NCBI GenBank assembly: GCA_958295665.1
Contig: OY282559.1
Location: forward strand, 132,287,241 to 132,351,240
Length of the DNA: 64,000 nucleotides
Direction: 5' to 3'
Source: Tipula vernalis
Lineage: Eukaryota > Arthropoda > Insecta > Diptera > Tipulidae
This document shows, in pieces, positions 48,571 to 60,391 of this stretch. The translations under genes were made by a program, and so were the position numbers. Position 1 is the stretch's first letter, and each line of letters opens with the position of its first letter. The notes under the pieces are model-generated. The model worked only from the letters and a program-made list of their open reading frames with translations. It ran no database searches and was not told where the DNA came from.

Positions 48571-51500
48571 CGAATGGTAAATGGAGGGTAAATTGTTTTG
48601 CTTTACCAACACGATTTCATCTATTTGGAGATTTTTTATGTTTGTGCTGCCATTTGCTGTTTTGTTTTAATGTGTGGAAATATTCTTGTGAATAACGCCT
48701 CCAGAAAATGGCTTTTTAATTTGCTCGCATCTTGTAAGTCGATTATTAGGCACTGCTTCTAACTCAGGCTCTGGTAATGATGTGAGAGGTGGTGCCATGA
48801 TTAGAAAGTGCCCTGGAGTTAAGATATCTAAGCTGGTCGGGTCGTCTGATTTTATTTGACATAGCGGTCGCGAATTGAGAATGACTTCAATCGGACAAGT
48901 TAAAATAACCATCTCTTCAAACGTCAAATTGGACTTTTCCGTCACACGAATAAGATGCGCCTTTATTCATTTAACTGCTGCTTCCCATAACCCACTAAAA
49001 TTTGGGCTAGCTGCAGGAATATGCTTCCAAGAAATATCATTTTCAGTTAGGTAATCTGAAATTATACTAGTATTATTAATTTTGCTAACATTGTGATAAA
49101 ATTTATTTATTTTTCGAGAAGTCCCAACGAAATTTGTGCCGTTGTCAGAATTTATTTCTGTGGGAAGTCCTCTTCGAGCAGTAAATCTTTTGAGAGCGGC
49201 CAAAAATGCATCAGCGGTCAAATACGATACGACCTCTAAATGGACTACTTTTGTCATCATACACACAAACACAGATATGTACGCCTTTATAGATTTTGCT
49301 CCTCTTCTTTTTTTTGTGGCAATGGAAATTGGTCCACAGAAGTCTACACCAACTCGACTGAATGACCTTGCAATGGTTACTCGAGATGTTGGTAAGGAAC
49401 CCATTAATTGACTGCTCGTAGCTGCCCGTTGCCGTATGCACACTTGGCAATTATGTGCAATTCTTCTGCCGTCATGCTTCTGCTGTTTATTATCCAGTAC
49501 CTTTGCTTAAGTAGAGAGGATAATAAGGGTGGACCAGGATGAAGATATTTTGTATGGTAATAGGTGGCTATCATTTTGCTTAAGATATGGGAATTTGGCA
49601 AAATGATAGGATGTTTAACCTAATATGCACAATCTACATTCTGTAATCTACCGCCAACTCTGAGAATACCTTGACTATCTATAAAAGGGGCCAGTGACGA
49701 TAATTTTCCGTTGAATGACGAAGAGCACGATTTTACCGGATTTGTCATCTCTTCAGTATAATATTCCTGCTGACACCATAATACGCAAACTCGTTCCGCG
49801 GATTGTAATTCGTTGACTGCAAGTGTGCCAAATTGTTTGTTGCCCTTATCTTTTGCTTTGCAATTATTGGAAAAACGTATACAGTAGCCGAGCACTCGAA
49901 TTTTTTGCCATGATAAAATACGTCTAAATAAAATGTCCATCGTCTCATTGGAAGTTTGTACATGTAAGCATTGTATCCATTCTTTGCGTTATTCTTGCTG
50001 CACTAGTTTTTCGTTTGATGAAGTTTTCAAATTTGTTTTCCAGAATAATTCCTTGTCTTTTAGCCACTTTGGTTCATACCACCACAAATCGTGAAATTCC
50101 AGGGTTTCTGGACGCATGCCTCGACTTCACGTGATCCCACATACTTCTCGGCAAATCACAGAGGATTTCTGATATTCTATTAGTGACATCAAGCTAACAC
50201 TATGGTGCTATCTGTCCAAGCGAATTCATTCGTTTTAACTTCTCTAAGCTCTTTCCTCACCTTGACTAGTAACCTGCTTAATAAAACTGCTGCACATAAC
50301 TCCAATCTAGGAAAACTGACTTGCTGATTCACTTGTATGTTTCCATTTTCATCCTGGACTCTGCAGTAATCGAAATCCATGTAACTGAATGGATCTGATG
50401 CTTCAGAAATGTACCTCGGTATACTAATTTGTTTAAATTGCCCAAAACTGTTTCGAAATTTACTCCATTGAGTCGCGATGTTAGGTGGCAATTCATCATC
50501 CCAACCTAATTTGAGTAGCGACAATTTTTGAAATAAAATTTTTATTATTATGATTGATGGAGCGAGCCATCCAAGTGGGTCAAACACTTTAGAAGATTCT
50601 GACAACAGTGTTCTCTTCGTATATTTTATTTTGTCAGGTAAATCTACTTTAAATTCAAATATATCCCTCTTAGGATCCCAAGTCAACCCAAGAACTTTTA
50701 CTGTAGTCTCATTTTCATAAAATGTGATTGGATCTACTGCTTCGCATAGTTGTGGTAAGTTGGAAACCCATTTCCTTAACGTAAATCCACCAGAACTTAG
50801 TACTTTTTGTAATTCCTGTTTTAGAATGATGGCTTCATTAATGTCTATGGCACCCGACAAGCGCCACCTGCGGAAAATTTACTTCATTGTCACGTGCTAA
50901 TTGGACTAAAGACCGAATTGCTAAGAATCGGCGGTGCCGATGTCCCATAAGTTTTTAGCCGCAAATGTTTTATTGGAGACTCGGGAGATTGCCGCCAAAC
51001 GATTCGTTGAAAATTCGTATCCACTTCTCGTACCCTTATTTGACGGTACATTTTCTCCACGTCTGCCCATAGTGCTATTGAATGCGTGCGACCAACCATT
51101 AAGTTTTCATTTAATGAAAATCCATTCGATGTTTTGGCTGAACCATCAAAAACTGTTCTAAGCTTGGTTGACGTGCCAGAACTTTTAAAAACGGCATGAT
51201 GAGGCAGATAGCAGTGATAATTGTCTGTAATATCCTTTTCATCAACATTTCCATGTGATCGAGTGTTACGTAGGTATTCATATTAAATATTTTTTATTAA
51301 ATGTGGCCACTGGAGAAATGGTGGTCAGTCTGTTTAATATATATAATAATTAAACCTAGATTTAATGACGACCGAAGTCATTCATATTGGCTATTTGTAG
51401 CAATACCAGATACAGTGAAATTGACACTTTTTCTTGGCAGTCCTAATTTCTGTATGCATGCTTCCAAAATAAATGACGCCTGTGAACCAGAATCCAAAAG

Positions 51501-51657
51501 AATCCTACATAACATCAACTTCCCAGCAACATCCTTCACCTTGGCTAGAGCAGTTGGTAAAATGGTAGAGACACATTTCAAGTTTGTAGCTAGGTGGATT
51601 TCCATGCTTTCTTTTTTTGTTTCACATTCAACTTTTTCTTCTTTCACTTGTAAATTG
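48571..51657 (-). pseudogene. BEL-5 pol: protease, RT, RNase H, integrase
   Basis: Protease keeps DSG (RILLDSGSQASFILEACIQ, about 51500). Its C-terminal half and the linker are missing. RT resumes near 51230 (YLPHHAVF, LRTVFDGSAKTSNG), has an internal deletion after LMVG, then DVEKMYRQIRV. The expected YVDD position, near 50861-50874, is replaced by unrelated residues. RNase H (50860-50189) lacks part of its first strand but keeps LELCAAVLLSRLL and AWTDSTIVLA. Integrase at 49443-48967 is open, with DDE residues in VDFCGP, SDNGTNF and GLWEAAVK; its zinc region is frameshifted near 49440. A TGA/TAA break at 48967 precedes ILNSRPLCQ and the C-terminal tail. Confidence 0.86.
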
Positions 51658-52897
51658 TTATGTTTGACTGCTGGTTGATCCTTTCACTTGGCTTTTGGCA
51701 GAATTGTATGAAACATTTGTATTGTGTTGTAATAACGTATGATGTTTTCGTTTACACTGTTTGCATCCAAACCATGACATGCATGAAGTAACACTATGAT
51801 TCGTTGATAAGCAGTTGTAACAAATTTTATTGGTTTGTTCAACTTCCCTTCTTGAGCTTATGTCCAACTTTTGTAATTTCTGGCACGTAGACAAAAATGG
51901 TGATCTTCATTACATAAAACACAAGGAAGTGATTCAAAAGAAGCGACGTTTTCGTTTGTAGATCGATTGATTATGAAATTCCTCGATTTGTGCTTTTCTA
52001 TTGTATCATAGATGACATTTTATGTTTCATTGAGGGCTCTGCAACCATTCCGATTTCGTCACATTCTTTTCCCAAGAATTTCATGAATTCTGCTACCGTT
52101 GGAAAATCCTTAGCTGATGATGCTTTTGCCCAAGCAAGATTTGTTTCCTTATCCGATCTTTGGAGCATTCATTGGATTAACCAAGGATCTCGCGTTTGAG
52201 CTTCACTCCTCAATGCTTCCAAACCTCTAAAAACTTTATCTGCGACGTTGTACAGTCCTTGCCTTAGTTTATTTCTCTGTTGTATTGGCTGAATATTAAA
52301 GAACGTATTTAAGAGATTGGAAATGATACATTTTTTTTTATTGTATCGTTCGATGATTTACGTCCAGACGCCTGCATAATTAGCGTCGGTAACGTTTATA
52401 TGCCGAATCAACGTTGCGGTTTTCCATTTAAGCAACCCTTTCAGATATTGAAATTTCTGTGCATGGTCTAAAGATTCCCTATTATACACAGATGGTTTGT
52501 ATACATCGCAAAAAGCGGAAAAATCCGCATAGTCTCCGCAAAAATGAGGTTTATTCAACTTCGGCAATCGAACGTCATGATGGTCATTGTTGGGCGTCGT
52601 GAAGCGACTGCCCTTGAAAACAGTATTGTGGTCCGATGCCGCTTTACGCAGCTTAGATTTAATTGCGAAGTATCGTGTTTCAATAACTTCTAATTCAGAC
52701 GGCTGACCTAACGATAATATTTGGAAATCATAATCCTTGCAATCCAAACAGGGCTTCTCCAAAGCTTCAAGTCGTATATTCACATCTTTTAGCGTGTGCG
52801 GCGTTAAATGCTCAATGCGCGTAATTGCTCTCTTAGATTGACCTCGGCGAGTAATATTCTCCTTCAACGTTGCTTTTCCAGCTTCACTTAAGCTCAT
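51658..52897 (-). pseudogene. BEL-5 gag-like region
   Basis: The ATG at 52897 opens 179 codons (MSLSEAGKATLKENITRRGQ) with the DUF1759-type core (RLPKLNKPHFCGDYADFSAF, AQKFQYLKGLL). A TAA at 52358-52360 is in frame; the same frame goes on (RGLEALRSEAQTRDPWLIQ) to a TGA near 52180 and a TAG near 52000. Zinc knuckles lie in 51894-51658 (CYNCLSTNHSVTSC, CKQCKRKHHTLL). Confidence 0.86.
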
Positions 52898-53480
52898 TGT
52901 AGCTTTTACAATAATTATAAACCGTTATCACAATTATATTGTTTTTTCAACTTTCGACTATAAAATACCAATAACCAAGGTCACACTTTGTTATACACTA
53001 TGTTGAAAATTCACCAACAATAAAATTGTCAAATATTCCAAATTTTCACTTTATTTCACTTAGTTCCATTAACCGATAAATGTTTATGTAATAACCAGAC
53101 AATTTTTACTCACAAATATTTCTCCTAGGTTGCAGTGCTGAGATTTTCCTCGCTTAAGTAAATGCTGACAAAATCGCCAAAACAGACGCCAATAGATTCA
53201 CCGTTCCCAATCTTGAAAATGTTCAGCCGTTGACAAAAAAAAAATGCAATGCAACAATAAATGTTTATGTGACTGACTATAAATTAAATTAATTTTATAA
53301 ACTTCTTTGACATTTTTAGGTTCTGTCAAATCGATTTAATAGTTCGGATGTCAATGCTTTAGAATATCGGATTTCGGATGACAATGCTTTACAATATCGA
53401 TTCTGGCTTTATCGATGAAATATTTTTTCCATAAATTAGGAACTGTAAACAAAGTTAAAAACATTAACAAAAATAATATT
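52898..53480 (-). other. BEL-5 upstream leader/LTR region, not resolved
   Basis: Sequence upstream of BEL-5 gag. Neither a tRNA-Tyr primer site like that of BEL-1/BEL-2 nor clear LTR ends were found. Contains imperfect repeats of GGATGTCAATGCTTTA / GGATGACAATGCTTTA near 53346-53395. Confidence 0.4.
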
Positions 53481-53489
53481 TTATTTGTC

Positions 53490-53590
53490 TATGAATTGTC
53501 TACGAATTGTTTACATAGTTTACGTATTGTCGACATTGTCTACGCCGAAAACTATTGTCCAGACTATTGTCGACATTTGCGCGTAAACAG
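53490..53590. repeat. Inverted (ATTGTCTAC)n cluster
   Basis: ATTGTCTACGAATTGT, ATTGTCGACATTGTCTAC and ACTATTGTCGACATT: the complement of the GTAGACAATGT motif at 44394-44480. Confidence 0.6.
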
Positions 53591-56249
53591 TCTCCAAATA
53601 CAGGCGTCCATTTAGCTAATAGCTGAGATATTATTGCTGGTACACAAGTGCCGCAAGTTGACCACAAGTTTTAAACATCAGCTTCAACATAAAAACATAA
53701 TTAGGTTCAATGTGACAAATTTTGAAGCGACAAAACTAAATCACTACAATTTATAATGAGGATAGTTAGTGCGACAATTAGTTTGATAGCTAATATTTTG
53801 TGGAAAGCCCAATATTTTTCAACACAATTGCATATATATATTCGAGTGTTTTACCTAAAATGGTTTGCTATAGGTAATTTTATAAATGTGTATTTTTGGC
53901 TGAACAATTTCCTATTATGAATATTATTTCTAACGAACATATGTAGGGTATTCAAATTTTACTATATTTGACAATATGAGCACCTTTAGATTGTCCTTGA
54001 TAAATTTTGACACTGGTTGCATCAAAGCACATTAGAACTGATTTTTTGCAGTTCTTGAAACATATTTGGTCCGAAGAGCTTAACCATGCTATTTTTCAAA
54101 GTCTCTTAAAACAGACAAAGAAGAAGAGATATAGAAAGGAAAATTAAAATGTTGAAAACCAAATAAAATGATGACATCGATGTAGTTGTGTGAAAGACCT
54201 ACTATAACGAAAACATTTTATGGTATACTCCTTCACAGCAATCATCTTCGATACGAAAAATTTCCACTTCAATACTTTTCTCAAGTAAAAGCAAAAAAAA
54301 CCAAAAATTAAATAAGAGCTTTCCGCATTTTATTTGCTTCAAATAAACACTTTATGAAATTGTGACTCTGTATTTTCCTTTATGTAAAAAACATAACCTA
54401 CAAAATAAATATTTGGAATATTATGACGTGTGAACATTTTCTTGTTTCACTAAAAATTCGAAAAACAAAAATTATGAAGAACTTGACGAAAGCTTTTTAT
54501 TTTATAGACAATAGAAAAGATTTTTCTGCACAAAAAAAAAATTCCTTAAGCGCAGAGTAAAACTTGTATTTGGTGTGTTGTTTACTTTGAATATTATTTT
54601 ATTATTGTTTAAATGAAAACAAATTTTTTTTTATTTTGCTTGAATACAAAAATAAATTCAGAATTTTCTTTTTGGTACACAAGAAAGAAGCCCAGAAAGA
54701 GGAAAATATGAAAACAACTTTAACATTTTAATATTACTAGATGAATTGCATTGTTGTTAAAAACTGAGTTTTAACATTTTGTGGTATGGCATTTGTATTT
54801 TATAAAAATTTTTTTTCGTCTGCACGTTGTTTGCGGTACAAAAGGAAAATATTTGCTTTACTTTGTACATAGTTAAATACAAGAAAACACAAAATAAATA
54901 AACGTATCCTGAAAAGCTTTGTAGATGTATACTCCGATAATGTAGAAACATTTCTTAATTGATTTTTTATTTTTTATAAGACAAGTACCGAGATATTGCC
55001 GAAGTTTATGTATTAAAAGTCTTACATTTGTTGATATCTTTTGTGTCATCAACAGGTAACTGTGTAATACTTAAAAACGAAAAAAAATTGTTATAGGGGA
55101 GAAACAATCGAAATTTATCGCCACAAATGTTGTTGCTTTTAGTTGCTGATACTCGTGCATAGCAGAGTACATTTGCGATGGAAACAATATTACTAAACCG
55201 AATTTTTGAAGTTTGCGGTTTTTTCAAAAATTGTTAACAAATTTAATTATACAAATCCCATTTCTAATCGTTTGCCCATAAAACATGGGATAGGAAAAAA
55301 ATCGCGACAGTACCTCGTAAAAACGAAAATGGAGTAGATATAAGTATAGATATGAACAAGTTTCCAATTCTCTCCTTTATTTTGTGATTAATTTTTCTCA
55401 TAAATTTATGAGAAAACTTTTCGTATTTGTGTTATTTTAGAAATTTTTATTCATTATACGGGGTTTCGACTATTGTTGTTGCTATAAAAAACAACAACAA
55501 ATTACTGTTTTTTCTTTTATTATATTTTGACATGAAATTTATAAAAGAAAAACTTAAAGAAAATAAACTGTTCAGATATCTAAATATACGTATTTATGTT
55601 CGTACAAAAAATCTTCTTCGTACGTTTTATTTTATGATTGTCTTACATGTATGACAAGTTAAATTTGTATAAAAAATTTGAAAACTTATTTAGAACGGTA
55701 CAAAATGGAAAATTTACATTTTCTTTGCGTCATTTTATTGATTTGGACTATTTATACAATTTTCCGTAGCCGCCGTTAGGCGTTTCCAAGTTCATTTTTA
55801 GTTTACATAATATCCGTAAACAAGCGGTATCCTACTTATATGAGAACAAAGAACAACTTGAACAACAACAGGATCGTTAAATCAAGTCAATAAAAAATGT
55901 TCTTACATTGTAGCTTTAAGGTAATAAATATGTGAGAGGTACTATGTGTTGTAAAGAAAAAGTTCAAAAAAGTAAAACCTCGGAAAATTTGTACTAAAAA
56001 AGAATGCTTAGCTTTTATTGGCAAAAAAGTTTTCAAAGCAATTGTGATTTTCAAAATCAAGTTTTATTCATCTACCTTGTAAGATCCAAGTCTAGCTTAT
56101 TTACAAGTCTGAAATAGTTAAATGCTACACAGTTACTTAACAGAGCAAACTCAAAAGTTAAGCAAAAAATTGTTGAGTTTTAAGAGCTTCAAGTTAAAAT
56201 CATGCTTAAGGCGGATTCACGGTTTCGTTCGTTCTGAAATTTTTTTATT
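53591..56249. other. Intergenic AT-rich DNA, no gene seen
   Basis: No motif-bearing frame, RNA gene or clear repeat. Short frames at 54757-54951, 55006-55227 and 55427-55654 look like chance. Confidence 0.55.
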
Positions 56250-56671
56250 CAATCAATGGAATTAGCTTTATGAGCTTTTAAGTTAAAAACAAGCTCGAGA
56301 AATTATATTTTATTAAAGTAAAGGAATCGATTATGTCATTAACATGAATGATTTTCAAATTAATATTAAACAAAAACAAGAAAAAAATTAAAATGGTGTT
56401 CTTCCAAGTTAAAGCGATTAGGTAATTCGATTTTAGATTTTCACATTTTTCTAAACAATCCCAATTACATCAAACCAAACCAATACGACAATCAATCCAA
56501 TTATGTACAAATACCAAGAACAATATGAGCTTTTGAGTTTCGGACAAGCTAACAACACATATTTATTACATTATCTTTGTAGAATTTGGGCTTACTCGAT
56601 TTTACATTCGATGGGCTTACTCGATTCGTCATTTTTATAAACTATCCAAATTAGAAATAGGATAAGTTGTT
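56250..56671. repeat. ~303 bp satellite, diverged copies left of the I-type element
   Basis: AGCTTTATGAGCTTTTAAGTT near 56267 and ATGAGCTTTTGAGTTTCGGAC near 56526, with GGTAATTCGATTTTAGAT near 56430, match the satellite seen at 62958-63446. The last 13 bp (56659-56671, AGGATAAGTTGTT) are the TSD of the following element. Confidence 0.7.
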
Positions 56672-56838
56672 CACCATTAATTTGTCAACATCCGTCGAGT
56701 ACAGACGTTCGCAGTAATAAAACAAATTTAAATAAAACAAATAAACAATAAAAAGAGGGTTCAAACCAAAAGCAATTAGCGCTATTTTGCGCATTACATA
56801 ATATACAAATATACCTGTTTCAAGGTTGTGGAATAATA
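56672..56838 (+). promoter_or_regulatory. 5' UTR of the I-type element with possible internal promoter
   Basis: Starts CACCATTAATTTGTCAAC. AGACG at 56703-56707, about 30 bases in, fits the downstream promoter element seen in TATA-less insect non-LTR promoters; promoter activity is inferred. Confidence 0.5.
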
Positions 56839-57903
56839 ATGGAAAGTTTAAGGCAAAATACGGCGAGGGTACAGTTCCAGAAGACGGATCCAAAGCCTAC
56901 TGAGTTGGAAATGATGCAATTTGTGGTGAACGTGGGATTAAGCAGTAAAGAAATACATACATTATATCAAGATTTGTACGATCGGTGTATTTATATCAAA
57001 TTTAATAGCGAACAAAATTACCAACAATTCATATTGGAAAAAACCTCACTAATCTTCACCTATACAAATGGAACAACAACAGAAGTTACTGTTAAGGGTA
57101 CAAGTGGTGTAATGCGTTATGTGCGGGTATTCAATCTACCACCAGAGATTTCCGAAAAAACTTTGTGTGAGGCCATGCAACGGTTTGGCAATATATTGTC
57201 CACTAGACGAGAAAAATTTGCTGCCAACTCGCTGTTACCGGTATTTTCGGGTGTGAGAGGTATCTACATGGAAATTGAACGCGAAATTCCGCAATTTATA
57301 TACGTCCAAAATATAAAAGCAAGAATTTTCTATGATGGAATGAGAGAGAGGTGTTTTAAATGCGGCGAAGATAGTCATAAAAAGCAAGATTGTCCGTTAT
57401 TGTGCAATACAATCAACGAGTTGCCACTACAACAACAAGCACAACAACAAACAATAACATCACAAAAACCAGATGAACAACATTTACAAACGCAAGGACA
57501 ATCACAACACACACAACAAACAAGCACGTGCGACAAAAATACTTTACCATCGACTAACAATAAAGAACCAATAAAATATAGCGATGTAGCAAAAATCAAA
57601 ATGCTACACACAGAGGACGAAAACAAAATTGAATCTACAAAAAAAATGGTTAACATTAGAGATCATTTGCACACAAGAAAACAGCAAACCGACTCATTGT
57701 GTATGGATACGGAAAGCGAGGATGTAGATGAAAATATTGGCAAGCGCGGTCGACCCGCCAAAAAAACAAGATACACAAATACAAAAAATAGAATTGCGTT
57801 CACAGAACAGTATAATATGGCAATGACGAGTGCAAATGCAAAAAATAATAATTTTATTGCACCAACACCACCTTCAAAAAATAAAACGGAGGGAACCGGA
57901 TAG
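56839..57903 (+). CDS. ORF1, nucleic-acid-binding protein of the I-type element
   Basis: 354 codons, uninterrupted, ATG at 56839 to TAG at 57901. ORF1 proteins of this group coat the element RNA and help target-primed integration. Around residues 80-165 there is a fold-like stretch (VRYVRVFNLPPEISEKTL type) that resembles the RRM-like domain of ORF1 proteins. A CCHC knuckle, CFKCGEDSHKKQDC, lies near residue 174. The C-terminal third is Gln/Thr-rich and ends with a basic patch (GRPAKKTR, near residue 304), possibly a nuclear localisation signal. No break is seen, in contrast to ORF2. Confidence 0.88.
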   Translation: MESLRQNTARVQFQKTDPKPTELEMMQFVVNVGLSSKEIHTLYQDLYDRCIYIKFNSEQNYQQFILEKTSLIFTYTNGTTTEVTVKGTSGVMRYVRVFNLPPEISEKTLCEAMQRFGNILSTRREKFAANSLLPVFSGVRGIYMEIEREIPQFIYVQNIKARIFYDGMRERCFKCGEDSHKKQDCPLLCNTINELPLQQQAQQQTITSQKPDEQHLQTQGQSQHTQQTSTCDKNTLPSTNNKEPIKYSDVAKIKMLHTEDENKIESTKKMVNIRDHLHTRKQQTDSLCMDTESEDVDENIGKRGRPAKKTRYTNTKNRIAFTEQYNMAMTSANAKNNNFIAPTPPSKNKTEGTG

Positions 57904-58187
57904 TATGGTCACGTTTTACGATGTAATCGTAAACACAATATAAAAAAATCAAAAAAAAAAAAAAAAAAAAATCAATATTCATCACACGTAATTGGACAAC
58001 GCGCAGCATACATTTTTGTTGCAACAAAATGCAACAATTATTATACATTGAAGGATGCAACAAACAACATTTTTTATGCAACAAAATTTATTTATTTTTA
58101 AATTTATTTTTGTTAAACTAATGAATGGATTCTCCCTGCACATATTTAATTGGTATGTACAAATTGTTATTTGTGTGAATGTGAAAC
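57904..58187 (+). other. ORF1-ORF2 spacer
   Basis: 284 bp with an A-rich run at about 57943-57971. ORF2 would need re-initiation or an internal entry to be translated. Confidence 0.7.
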
Positions 58188-59216
58188 ATGAGTGAAAGAA
58201 TTATTGTTGGCCAGATAAACATACAAAGTTTTTACGCGAAAAAATGTATGTTGGAAAATTATCTGGCCAATAATAAAGTGAATGTGATGCTTATAAGCGA
58301 AACGTGGGAAAGAATGAACAAGACGTTGTATGTGAGAGGGTACAGATTTCTTTCCAAACCAAGAAGCGATGGTTACGGTGGAGTGGCAATAATGTACGAC
58401 AGAAATCTGACGCTTCAAGAGATACAGTTACCCGCTTTTGAGGTGATTGAAGCAATTGCCGCCTCAACGACGAATTTGGAAAGAAATCTGTTACTAGTGA
58501 GCGTGTATGTAACCCAGGTGCGTGATGAAGATGACAGGAAAAAAGCCTTGAGTGATTTTAAAAAAATGTTTGAGTGGGTGAGAGATAAAAGTGACCTGAT
58601 TGTATGTGGAGATATGAATGCGCATGCGAGAATGTGGGGTTGTTTAGACAATTGCGCAATAGGAAAACAGTTGGCCGACCTGATTCAAGACTCCGATATG
58701 GTGCTCTTGAATGATGGGAGGCCAACTAGAATGGCGAATGTGGGAGGCACGGCCAGCGCAATAGATTTGTCTATGACAACTATTGAACTGGCCTGCCGGG
58801 TCACTTGGAATGTTGAAGAAGAGAATTTTGGTGGTGATCATTTCATGATCAAAATGATCATGAATGATAATCGAGTGTTTAGGAAAAAACGTGAATTAAT
58901 GAATAATAGGAAATGGGTGAATCAAATGAATGAGATTCTCGGAGAAAATGAAATAAATCAAAGCCAGTTAGATAGTGAAATTGAACGGGTAAATAAATTG
59001 TGTACAAAAATTGTGGATATGAAAGATATTAATGTGAATGTTTGGTGGAACAATGAAGTTCAATTCTGGTATGAAAGAAAGCGAATAGCCTTGCGTGAAT
59101 TTAATAGGAATAGGAGTAGTGAGAATAAGATTATGTATGGTAAAATGAATGGAAAATTGAAAAAGGCTATTCGCAGAGCAAAAAGCAAAGTTGGCGGGAA
59201 TATGTGTCCCAAATGA
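58188..59216 (+). pseudogene. ORF2 part 1: apurinic-type endonuclease
   Basis: The ATG at 58188 is chosen because the endonuclease fold starts right after it. EEP-family landmarks are in order: GQINIQSFYAK (Asn), LISETW (Glu), GYGGVAIMY, VCGDMNAHARMWG (Asp, Asn), SAIDLS (Asp) and GGDHFMI (Asp, His). This domain nicks target DNA to prime reverse transcription. The frame ends at 59214-59216 because of a single-base frame change near 59190; the downstream frame continues the same protein. All catalytic residues appear present. Confidence 0.88.
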
Positions 59217-60391
59217 CACATAGAACCACAACTAAGGATGTATGGAGTTTGTTTAATAGGGTGAATGGTAAACATTTTAAGGTGAGCAATGTGGTATGTG
59301 AGAACAGAGAAAAAGGTGAAGAATTTATGAGAATGATATTGAATGTAAGCAATGATTTGAATGTAATAAATGAAGTTAATAGAATGAGTAGAAATGAAAG
59401 AATGGATTGTATGTATGAATGGGGAGAGTTCCTGAGAGTGTTAGATAGATCAAAATCTACCACTCCAGGGACGAACCGAGTAAGTTATAAGATGATTCGG
59501 TTGTTGAGTGACTCAGCAAAGCATAATTTGCTTGAGATACTCAACAAAGTGTGGATTGGTTCAAAAATACCGGACAAATGGAAAGAGAGCAGGGTGGTTC
59601 CTATCCCTAAACGGGATAGAGATCCAAATGTGGCAACAAATTATCGAGGCATATGTATGTTGAATGTTTTTATAAAAATCTTAAATGGAATGATGAAAGA
59701 GCACATGGAAGATTTTGTGAATGAAAATAATTTGTTGCCATCGACAACATTTGGATTTCGAAAGAACCACTCTGCAATTGAGTGTGTGGAAAAGTTTGTT
59801 TGGGAAGTAAGAAAGGATAATTTGAAACCTGTTGCGGTATTTTTGGACATCGAAAGAGCTTATGATTATGTGGTTCCGTGGAAATTACAACAAATTCTAT
59901 CGAATTTTGGATTTTCACGGAAAGTATGTATGTGGATAAAAGATTTCATGACTGATAGAAAAATGGTTCTGAATGGAAGTGGTTTTAGGTTGGAGGGAGT
60001 TGCAAATATTGGACTTCCGCAAGGAAGTAGAATATCTCCAGCTCTGTTCAACCTATATACCAGCGAGATACACCACATCAATACAGACAATCAAATCGTT
60101 CTGCAATTTGCAGACGATTTTGTAGTAATTGGAAAAGGGAAAAGTATTGATGTGGCGGCTCAAAGAGCGCAAAAGGGGGTAGATGATATAATTCAAAAAC
60201 CTAAAATGTTGAATCTGAGAGTGAATCCTAATAAGTGTGCTTATATGAGTTTCAGAACAAACGTTGCAAATGTTAATATAAGTGTTGATAGTCAAAGTAT
60301 TGAACAAGTAAATGCGTACAGGTATTTGGGTATTTGGATTGATAGACGTATGTATGAATTTTGGGAAGCACATGAAAATTTTGGCAGATAA
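59192..60391 (+). pseudogene. ORF2 part 2: reverse transcriptase
   Basis: RT landmarks are in order: KESRVVPIPKRDRDP, NYRGICMLNVFIKIL, FGFRKNHSAIECVEKF, VAVFLDIERAYDYV (motif A Asp), GLPQGSRISPALFN, and FADD at 60107-60118, then YRYLGIWIDRRM. All catalytic residues appear present. A second frame change near 60345-60355 moves the protein into the next frame. The domain is otherwise continuous. Confidence 0.88.

Larger units (their letters stand above)
48571..53100 (-). mobile_element. BEL-5: degraded BEL/Pao element, minus strand
   Basis: Near full-length set of domains from gag (52897) to the DUF5641-type tail (about 48580), but LTRs were not delimited and the coding frame is broken many times. 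Its proteins differ from BEL-4, so it is another family member and not an inverted copy of BEL-4. Confidence 0.87.

Noticed and set aside
45779..52897. BEL-4 and BEL-5 as one large inverted duplication
   Set aside because: Their RT, RNase H and gag sequences differ clearly at the protein level; they are separate insertions of different families.
53100..53170. A primer-binding site for BEL-5
   Set aside because: TGGTTATTAC and TGGCGATTTTGTC (minus strand) begin with TGG but neither matches a tRNA 3' end I can name, and no LTR edge adjoins them.
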